Below are positions 55,874 to 64,000 of a DNA stretch of 64,000 nucleotides, one piece after another. The notes below the pieces were generated by a model that was given only the letters and a program-made list of their open reading frames with translations, was not told where the DNA came from and ran no database searches. Every line of letters begins with the position of its first letter. The stretch's first letter is position 1. A program made the position numbers and the translations under genes. The stretch lies in NCBI RefSeq assembly GCF_017875235.1, contig NZ_JAGGMI010000005.1:1-64000 (forward strand), read 5' to 3'. Origin of the DNA: Asticcacaulis solisilvae (lineage in GTDB: Bacteria; Pseudomonadota; Alphaproteobacteria; Caulobacterales; Caulobacteraceae).

Positions 55874-56916
55874 TGCGGCGCCGGGCCCTTCTTGCAGCGG
55901 GTTTAAGCCTACCGTTCGCCGCGGCGTGCGGCCCTTCCGTCGCGCAAGGCGGGCTTACCCTGCCCGACATGCCGCTGCACGATCCGTGGATCGTCGCCGA
56001 CAAGGCGTCAGGCACCTACTATCTCTATACCTCGAATATCGGCCGCATCAGCGGTGAGGCCGGTATCGGCGTCATGGCCTATACCAGCAAGGACCTGCGA
56101 AACTGGCAGAAGGCAAAACGCGTCTTCGCCCTGCCGCAAGGCATTTGGGCCAATGCCGGCTGCTGGGCGCCGGAAGTTCACGAATGGAAGGGCCGCCACT
56201 ACCTGTTCGTCACCGTCCATAACGACGCCCTGCCGCTGCCCGGCAATGGCAACGGCTCGGGCGAGAAGCTGATCCGCCGCAGCACGATCCTGGCTGTATC
56301 CGACAGCCTGGACGGGCCATTCACCGTCGTGCGCGATGCCGAGCCCGTCGTCTCAAAAGACCTGATGACGCTCGACGGCACGCTTTATGTCGACACGTCC
56401 GGCCAGCCGTGGATGGTCTACGCCCACGAATGGATCCAGACGCGCATCGGCACAATGGAAGCCGTACCGCTCGACGACGACCTGAAGGCCAAGGGCCCGC
56501 CCATTCTCCTCTTCAAGGGCTCGGATTCGCCCGACGCCACGCCACAGCGCGAAACCGGCTCGGTCGTCACCGATGGTCCGGAGCTCTATCACACCGGCGA
56601 CGGCAGCCTAGTCATGCTGTGGTCGAGCTGGGGCGCCGACGGCTATATCCAGACCCAGGCGGTCTCGACCAGCGGCAAGCTGGAAGGCCCGTGGAAGCAA
56701 CTGCCGCACATGCTGGGCAAGGGCTCGGGCCACGGCATGGTGTTCACGACCTTCGACGACCGCCGGATGCTGATCGTCCATCGCCCGTTTAAGAACGCAC
56801 GCGGCAAGCTTTACGACATCGACGACAGCGGAGACCGCATCGTCGTTGTCTCGCCGCGCCCGGATCTCGATTTCGACCCGGCCCCGCTCTATCCCAATCC
56901 CCTGATCGCGAAATAA
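55873..56916 (+). CDS. Exported GH43 glycoside hydrolase
   Basis: 347 aa from ATG 55873, overlapping the previous stop as TGATG. RRRALLAAG looks like a Tat motif, and AAACG near residue 20 a weak lipobox. Five-bladed propeller: catalytic base Asp in MPLHDPWIVAD, pKa-modulating Asp in MTLDGTLYVDTSG, and acid Glu in TDGPELYH, with WAPEVHEWKGRHYLFVTVHN typical of GH43. Likely removes arabinose, xylose or galactose units from plant or algal glycans; the subfamily cannot be set by eye. Confidence 0.82.
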   Translation: MRRRALLAAGLSLPFAAACGPSVAQGGLTLPDMPLHDPWIVADKASGTYYLYTSNIGRISGEAGIGVMAYTSKDLRNWQKAKRVFALPQGIWANAGCWAPEVHEWKGRHYLFVTVHNDALPLPGNGNGSGEKLIRRSTILAVSDSLDGPFTVVRDAEPVVSKDLMTLDGTLYVDTSGQPWMVYAHEWIQTRIGTMEAVPLDDDLKAKGPPILLFKGSDSPDATPQRETGSVVTDGPELYHTGDGSLVMLWSSWGADGYIQTQAVSTSGKLEGPWKQLPHMLGKGSGHGMVFTTFDDRRMLIVHRPFKNARGKLYDIDDSGDRIVVVSPRPDLDFDPAPLYPNPLIAK

Positions 56917-56926
56917 GGACCTGATC

Positions 56927-58558
56927 ATGCGCCCTTCCCGCCGCCAGCTTATCGGTTCCGCCGCAGCCTTAGGCGCCATTCCAGCCGTCCCGGCTGAGGC
57001 TGCGCCCGCCCCCTTCAAGGCCAACTGGGACTCTTTGGCCGCCGGCTACCGGACGCCCGAATGGTTCCGTGACGCCAAGCTGGGCCTGTGGGCGCACTGG
57101 GGGCCGCAATGCGTGCCCGAGCATGGCGACTGGTACGGCCGCCAGATGTACATCCAGGGCAACCATTTCTACGATCACCACCTCAAGACCTACGGCCATC
57201 CGGCGCAGTTCGGCTTCATGGAGTTCCTCAAGGACTGGAAGGCCGAAAAGTTCGATCCGGACGGCCTGGTCAACCTCTATAAATCGGTGGGCGCGAAATA
57301 CTTCGTCGCCATGGCCAACCACCACGACAATTTCGACCTCTATAACTCCAAGTACCAGAACTGGAACTCGGTCAATATCGGTCCCAAGCGCGACATCTGC
57401 GGCGACTTCGAAAAGGCCGCGCGCAAGCATGGCCTGAAGTTCGGCCTGTCGAATCACGCCGCCCATGCCTGGCACTGGTGGCAGACCGCCTACGGCTATG
57501 ATCCCGAAGGTCCGGTCAAGGGCTTGCGCTATGACGCCGCCCGCCTGACCAAGGCCGACGGCAAGGGCAAGTGGTGGGAGGGCTACGACCCGCAGGAACT
57601 GTACACCGGCCCGTTCGGCGACATGCCGCCAAAGGATGGCATTACCTCCATCGCCGCCATGCAGGATCACATAAACAAGACGTCGGGTCAGTGGCTGGAG
57701 ACAGTGCCCCCCAACGGGCAGTACTACGCGAAGAAGTGGCTGTTGCGCCAGAATGACATGGTCGACCGCTACAAGCCCGACCTGGTCTATTTCGACGACA
57801 CCGCCCTGCCGCTGGAACAGTACGGCCTCGACGCCGCCAGCTACTATTATAACCAAAGCCTGAAGTGGCATGGCGACATCCAGGTCGTCGCCACCGGCAA
57901 GCAGCTCAACGACCTGCAGCGCCGCGCCATTACCGAGGACATCGAACGCGGCTTCTCCGACCGGCTGCGGCCAATCCCGTGGCAGACCTGCACCTGCCTC
58001 GGCAACTGGCACTATGACCGCGGCCTCTATGAGCGTGGCGGCTATAAGCCCGCCAAGCAGGTCATACAGCGCCTTTGCGATATCGTCGCCAAGAACGGCA
58101 ACATGCTGCTGAGTGTGCCGGTGCGCGGCAATGGCGAGATTGACGAGAAGGAAGTCGCCATCCTCAACGGCATGAAGGCGTGGCTGGACGTCAATGGCGA
58201 CGCCATCTTTGCCACGCGGCCGTGGGACATATACGGCGAAGGCCCGGTCAAGCCTGCCGAAGGCCATATGCAGGAGGGCGCCGCCAAGCCTTTCACCCAC
58301 GAAGACATCCGCTTTACGACGAAAGGCGGCGCCCTCTATGCCATTGCCATGGAATGGCCGGAAAGCGGCTTCCTCAACATCCGCGCGATGGCCGAAGGCT
58401 CACCGCAACGCAAGGGCACGGTCGAGCGCGTCGAAGTGCTGGGCCACGGCGAGCCGCTGCGCTTCGAGCTGGGAATGGACGGCCTGGCGGTCAAGCTGCC
58501 CGAAGCACGCCCGGCCTTTACACCGGCGCTGAAAATCAGCGGTGCGGGTTTGGTGTAA
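56927..58558 (+). CDS. Exported alpha-L-fucosidase, GH29
   Basis: 543 aa, Tat-type signal (SRRQLIGSAAALGAIPAVPAEA). (Beta/alpha)8 barrel of GH29: WFRDAKLGLWAHWGPQCVPEHGDWYGRQMY, AKYFVAMANHHDNFDLYNSKYQNWNSVNIGPKRD, FGLSNHAAHAWHWW, and the nucleophile candidate Asp in PDLVYFDDTALPLE. KNGNMLLSVPVRGNGEID and a C-terminal beta-sandwich follow. It releases L-fucose, which the fucose operon 15 kb away can use. It lies 10 bp after the GH43 gene: a three-gene hydrolase operon. Confidence 0.9.
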   Translation: MRPSRRQLIGSAAALGAIPAVPAEAAPAPFKANWDSLAAGYRTPEWFRDAKLGLWAHWGPQCVPEHGDWYGRQMYIQGNHFYDHHLKTYGHPAQFGFMEFLKDWKAEKFDPDGLVNLYKSVGAKYFVAMANHHDNFDLYNSKYQNWNSVNIGPKRDICGDFEKAARKHGLKFGLSNHAAHAWHWWQTAYGYDPEGPVKGLRYDAARLTKADGKGKWWEGYDPQELYTGPFGDMPPKDGITSIAAMQDHINKTSGQWLETVPPNGQYYAKKWLLRQNDMVDRYKPDLVYFDDTALPLEQYGLDAASYYYNQSLKWHGDIQVVATGKQLNDLQRRAITEDIERGFSDRLRPIPWQTCTCLGNWHYDRGLYERGGYKPAKQVIQRLCDIVAKNGNMLLSVPVRGNGEIDEKEVAILNGMKAWLDVNGDAIFATRPWDIYGEGPVKPAEGHMQEGAAKPFTHEDIRFTTKGGALYAIAMEWPESGFLNIRAMAEGSPQRKGTVERVEVLGHGEPLRFELGMDGLAVKLPEARPAFTPALKISGAGLV

Positions 58559-58583
58559 GCGGTGTAAGGTGCGCGCAACACCA

Positions 58584-58629
58584 AGCGATATACCAAAAAG
58601 TGTCTGCGGTTTTTGGCTTAATATCGCGA
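58584..58629. repeat. Family A palindromic repeat, copy 4
   Basis: AGCGATATACCAAAAAGTGT followed by CTGCGGTTTTTGGC and ATATCGCGA. The central arm has changed on both sides to keep pairing (CCAAAAA with TTTTTGG instead of CCGAAAA with TTTTCGG), a compensatory change showing that the secondary structure is conserved. Confidence 0.8.
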
Positions 58630-58658
58630 CAAGTCAAAAAGCCGAGGGAGCGCGCACC

Positions 58659-59153
58659 ATGACCAAATCAATATTGATATTCAGTGCTGGCCTAGCTGCC
58701 ATAGCGCTTGTCCAATGTTCGCCGAAGGCCGATGCGCCCGCTGCTTCGGCGGCGCCGGCCGCTGTCGGCTACAGCTATGACATCGCGCTCAGCTTCACGC
58801 CGGAGGCAATCGAAAAGATCAAGGCGCGCGGCAGTCAGATGGAGATCTCCGCCCTCTATTATGGCAATGCCCGGCCGTCGACCGTGCAACTGGCCGATCC
58901 CAAGGACGGCACGATCCATCTCAATACCGACACGCTGCAGGTCGAGGCGAAAGACCAGACCGTGCATATGACCGGGGCCGGCGCGCAAACCGAGAACCTG
59001 CAGCACATCACCGGTCAGAAGCCACTGGTCCTGATCAATATCTACTCGACCAAGGCCGGCAAGAAGGATGGCCTGATCGGCTGCGGCGTCTTCCAGGACT
59101 ATGTCGAAAGCGCCCAGGCCAAACCCGTCGCCATTCATTGCGACCTGAAATAA
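58659..59153 (+). CDS. Small putative lipoprotein
   Basis: 164 aa from ATG 58659 (GAGGGAG upstream). Signal peptide with Cys in IALVQCSPK, followed by an Ala/Pro-rich spacer. The mature part is beta-rich with no motif I recognise (GYSYDIALSFTPEAIEKIKARG, MEISALYYGNARP); the end GLIGCGVFQDYVESAQ ... IHCDLK contains two cysteines that may pair. Its stop lies 7 bp from the end of a convergent gene. Confidence 0.65.
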   Translation: MTKSILIFSAGLAAIALVQCSPKADAPAASAAPAAVGYSYDIALSFTPEAIEKIKARGSQMEISALYYGNARPSTVQLADPKDGTIHLNTDTLQVEAKDQTVHMTGAGAQTENLQHITGQKPLVLINIYSTKAGKKDGLIGCGVFQDYVESAQAKPVAIHCDLK

Positions 59154-59160
59154 CGAACGG

Positions 59161-60678
59161 TTAGAACCGGATCGGCCAGTCGCGGATGATGATGTTCTGC
59201 GCCTTGGCCGCAGCCATGACATCCGGACGCTTCTTCAAGGCGGCGACGGCGGCATTGAGTGCCTTGCTGCGCTCCGAGTAGGCGATCGGCGGCTTACCGT
59301 TCTGCAGGGTGATAATGGTCTCATCCCTGGACGAAGGTGTGTTGATGTGGGCTATCAACGCCTTGGCCGCGCCTTCGGTATCGCCCGCACAGAGATAGAT
59401 CTTGGGATCGGTCAGTCCGGACGGCGTCGTCGCCATGGACAGCGACACGTCATAACGCATGGTGTCTTTCAGATAGCCGTAGGCACACCCCTGCACCGCC
59501 GCCAGCCGGCGCTTCTGGCCTTCATCGAGTTGGGTGAAGTCGATATTCGACTCCAGCGCCAGAGCCTCCTGGTCACGGCCGAGACCGATCAGGAAGTCCA
59601 TATAGGACATCGTGAACGTAAATGTGCCGGCGCCTTTCATGACCTTGGCGCCCTCCTTGTAGAGTGTCAGGGCTTCTTCCGTCTTGCCGAGTTCGGTGAG
59701 GAGAAGCGCCTTGTCGCGGATCAGGTTGGGATAGGTGTTCGGCGCCTTGAACTTTTCCAGGCCATTGACGCGGATCAGTTGCAGGACGCCGTTCAACTGG
59801 ACAAGGGCGAGCTGCTGCTCATCGGCCGTACGCTGCAGAAGGATCAGGTAGCGCAACCCCGGCAGGTCGGTCGGTGTATTGGCGATATAGGTCTGGACGT
59901 CCTGGATCTGCTGGCGCAGCACCGGCATCACGTAGGCGGGAGGGACGTTCGCGTCGCTGATGGCGCCGTCGCCCTGGCTGATCGGATAGATGAGCGCATT
60001 GTCGGCGATGTCGGCGCGGAACAGATCGGCCAGGACCTTGTCGTCGGCCTTGACCGCCGTGCGCAGGCCGTCCAGGCGCAGGAAGTCGATGACCAGCCGC
60101 CCCGATGGATCGCGAATCTGCCAGCCGGCGCGTTGCAGCCCGGCCAGGAGTTCCCGGCGGCGCTCCAGCTTGACGGTCAGCAGCGTGCCCATGACCGTCA
60201 TGTCGGTCAGCTTGTAGGCCGTCGCGGAAAAGCGTGTCACGGCCTCGGCCAGGACAGTGGCCGCCGCGTCCGTTTGCCTGGAGCTCAGGAGCAGGAAGAT
60301 GCGCAAATCGTAGCTGGCGACCGTCGCGCCGGGATGTTTCAGGCTTTCCTCTGACAGGGCCAGCGCCGCCGGCATGCCCTTCAGCGCGATGGTGCAAATG
60401 ATGCGCTGGAAGCGGAACTTTTCGGCCAGGTCCGGATCGCTCTTCAGCAGTTCCGGGTCGTTCCATAGCTGTTCGAGGATCGGCAGGGCTTCGTCGCACT
60501 TGCCGGCCTGCATGGCGGCGGTCGCCTGCATGATGTTGAGCGCGGTATTGGGGCTGGCCGCGGGGGCCGTGGCCGGCGCGATCGTGGCCGTATCGGCGCG
60601 CGCGGGTGCCGCAGCAGCGGCGCACAGGCCCAATACCAGCAGGCCTACCGGTCCAAAACGCCGCAACGCCAAAATCAT
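59161..60678 (-). CDS. Periplasmic helical-repeat (TPR-like) protein
   Basis: 505 aa from ATG 60678 with a signal peptide ending at PARADTA. The remainder is a series of Ala/Leu-rich helices in TPR-like pairs (AAMQAGKCDEALPILEQLWNDPELL, FRFQRIICTIALKGMPAALALSEESL, LLTELGKTEEALTLYKEGAKVM). No catalytic motif. Probably a periplasmic scaffold; function unknown. Confidence 0.7.
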   Translation of the reverse strand: MILALRRFGPVGLLVLGLCAAAAAPARADTATIAPATAPAASPNTALNIMQATAAMQAGKCDEALPILEQLWNDPELLKSDPDLAEKFRFQRIICTIALKGMPAALALSEESLKHPGATVASYDLRIFLLLSSRQTDAAATVLAEAVTRFSATAYKLTDMTVMGTLLTVKLERRRELLAGLQRAGWQIRDPSGRLVIDFLRLDGLRTAVKADDKVLADLFRADIADNALIYPISQGDGAISDANVPPAYVMPVLRQQIQDVQTYIANTPTDLPGLRYLILLQRTADEQQLALVQLNGVLQLIRVNGLEKFKAPNTYPNLIRDKALLLTELGKTEEALTLYKEGAKVMKGAGTFTFTMSYMDFLIGLGRDQEALALESNIDFTQLDEGQKRRLAAVQGCAYGYLKDTMRYDVSLSMATTPSGLTDPKIYLCAGDTEGAAKALIAHINTPSSRDETIITLQNGKPPIAYSERSKALNAAVAALKKRPDVMAAAKAQNIIIRDWPIRF

Positions 60679-60804
60679 GAAAAGCCCCCACCATCCATCG
60701 TTTAACAAGCGTTAACCGAAAGATGGCGGGGCGGCAAGCATCGACGCCTGCCAGGGTCAAGCAAATCGCGCCGCTGCGGCAAATTTGTCTTATCCAGGAC
60801 GTGC

Positions 60805-61698
60805 TTACGGTTTCAGGGCCGGTTCCCAGACAAAGCCCTCGCCCTTGACCTTGATGGTGCCGACGCCGGGATAGGGGAAGTGCGGCGAGAAGACCAGTTG
60901 GCCGCTCTTGGCCAGGCTGCTTAGCAGTTCCTTGCGGCTGTCGCGCGCGGTCGGCTTGTCGCCGTCGAACTGGATGAACCATTCCGGCTTGGCCAGCGAG
61001 ATGATCGACGAATGCGCGCTGTCGCCGATGGCCAGCAGGCTGTCCTTGCCCGAGGTGATCTCATAAGCCGAGTGTCCAGGCGTATGCCCCTTGACCTCGA
61101 CCGCCTTGACGCTTGGCGATATCTGCGCGCCGGGCGCGAAGGTTTCGACCTGGGGTATGATGGCGGCAACGATGGCGTCGGCGCGACCGCCGGCCTTTAT
61201 CGCCTCCCATTCGGCAGCCGTCATACGCACCTTGGCGTTCTTGAAAGCAGGCGTGCCATCGGCATTGATCAGCCCGCCGATATGGTCACCATGGCCGTGG
61301 GAGATCAGGACGTCGGTGATCTGGTCCGGCGTAACACCGGCGTATTTCAGGCTTTCGATCAGCTTGCCGCCCTTGGGGCCGACGCCGGTGTCGATCAGGA
61401 TCAGGCGGCCGCCGTCCTTGACCAGCAGCGCATCGACGCTGAGCGTAATCTTGTCGGTGGGTGCACCGGCGTCCTTGAGGACCGTCGTGACGGCATCAAC
61501 ACCGGCATCGAGGCCGAAGACCTTGGCATCATTGGGCATGACGAACTGCGTGTCGTGCAGCGAAACCAGTTCCAGATCGCCGACCTTAAAAGTCTTGGCG
61601 GCGATTTCCGGAATGGCCGGCTCGGCGGCACAGGCCGCGCCCGCTGCGAGGATGGAGGCAAACACAGATGCAAAGCCAATACGCAACGCCGTTTTCAT
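60805..61698 (-). CDS. Exported MBL-fold metallo-hydrolase
   Basis: 297 aa with Sec signal (SILAAGAACAAEP). Metallo-beta-lactamase fold: VDALLVKDGGRLILIDTGVG, the di-zinc motif SHGHGDHIGGL, VKGHTPGHSAYEI with the third His, and LLAIGDSAHS with the bridging Asp. The family contains quorum-quenching lactonases, arylsulfatase-like and other hydrolases; substrate unknown. At the end, FVWEPAL is also typical of exported members. Confidence 0.82.
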   Translation of the reverse strand: MKTALRIGFASVFASILAAGAACAAEPAIPEIAAKTFKVGDLELVSLHDTQFVMPNDAKVFGLDAGVDAVTTVLKDAGAPTDKITLSVDALLVKDGGRLILIDTGVGPKGGKLIESLKYAGVTPDQITDVLISHGHGDHIGGLINADGTPAFKNAKVRMTAAEWEAIKAGGRADAIVAAIIPQVETFAPGAQISPSVKAVEVKGHTPGHSAYEITSGKDSLLAIGDSAHSSIISLAKPEWFIQFDGDKPTARDSRKELLSSLAKSGQLVFSPHFPYPGVGTIKVKGEGFVWEPALKP

Positions 61699-61782
61699 AT
61701 CGTGACCTTTCGGATGCCCTAGCGGAACGTGTCTAGCACTGCGGACAGCGGCGGGCCAGTCCTGGTTCTTAATGTTATGGGG

Positions 61783-61803
61783 TGTGGGGTCCGCGACCCC
61801 ACA
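61783..61803. repeat. Perfect 9-bp-arm palindrome, family C copy 2
   Basis: TGTGGGGTC-CGC-GACCCCACA, identical to 43504-43524. It is followed by the terminator below with the shared GATATCAAAAGAAAA. Confidence 0.75.
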
Positions 61804-61815
61804 GACTTACTGATA

Positions 61816-61859
61816 TCAAAAGAAAAGCCTGACCTTTTAGGGCCAGGCTTTTCTTTTGA
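61816..61859. terminator. Bidirectional terminator downstream of rpoD
   Basis: TCAAAAGAAAAGCCTGACC (61816-61834) pairs with GGCCAGGCTTTTCTTTTGA (61841-61859), 19 bp with one mismatch. The A/T-rich outer stem supplies a U-tract in either direction. It ends rpoD transcription, which runs leftward to the stop codon at 61901. Confidence 0.85.
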
Positions 61860-61900
61860 TTTTAAAGGCCTTGGCGCCGCAGGCCCCAAACCTCGTAAAT

Positions 61901-64000
<2,100 letters not shown>

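Overview
The window looks like chromosomal DNA of a high-GC alphaproteobacterium of the Caulobacterales, most probably Asticcacaulis or a close relative of Caulobacter. The pointers are a conserved cell-envelope and division block, an RpoD with the Caulobacter-type N-terminal part and acidic/Lys-Glu-Pro-rich insert, a xylose operon whose products resemble Caulobacter XylX, XylB, XylC and XylD (closeness judged from memory, not alignment), and CtrA-like TTAA-N7-TTAA boxes and GANTC sites in front of cell-division genes.

Region 1 (1-31 kb) is mostly housekeeping. A histone H1-like Ala/Lys-rich protein, PrmA, a small Tat-exported protein and an M24 aminopeptidase come first. Then a long minus-strand run carries ftsQ, ftsA, ftsZ, lpxC, bamD, recN, a small membrane protein, ligA and an SDR. 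The run is interrupted between ftsA and ftsZ by a plus-strand response regulator and a DUF6880-type protein. Upstream of ftsQ lies the tol-pal cluster in the order ybgC, tolQ, tolR, tolA, tolB, pal, a CsgG-like gene, cpoB, tilS, ftsH. It serves outer-membrane constriction and lipoprotein/LPS homeostasis.

Region 2 (29-59 kb) is a carbohydrate-catabolism region: a type-B carboxylesterase; a FucP/GluP-like transporter with a ROK sugar kinase; pyruvate kinase; a D-galactose/L-arabinose 1-dehydrogenase; an L-fucose locus (mutarotase, permease, lactonase, IclR regulator, aldo-keto 1-dehydrogenase, split UxaA-type dehydratase, 2-keto-3-deoxy-L-fuconate dehydrogenase); a D-xylose locus (galM, xylE, xylD, xylC, xylB, xylX, LacI-type xylR); and a compact operon of three exported enzymes (CE20-like acetylesterase, GH43, GH29 alpha-L-fucosidase). 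Together they fit use of acetylated, fucosylated, galactosylated and xylosylated plant polymers such as xyloglucan side chains. The steps after 2-keto-3-deoxy-L-fuconate oxidation, and alpha-ketoglutarate semialdehyde dehydrogenase (xylA), are not in the window. A short lower-GC segment (43.5-44.9 kb) splits the fucose and xylose loci. It carries a solitary GvpU-like gene and a decayed, frameshifted reading frame.

Region 3 (58.6-64 kb) holds a small lipoprotein, a periplasmic helical-repeat protein, a metallo-beta-lactamase-fold hydrolase and the 3' part of rpoD, cut by the window edge.

The intergenic spaces carry at least three families of dispersed palindromic repeats, several intrinsic terminators and a set of LacI-type operator palindromes. 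No rRNA, tRNA, CRISPR array or intact insertion sequence was seen.
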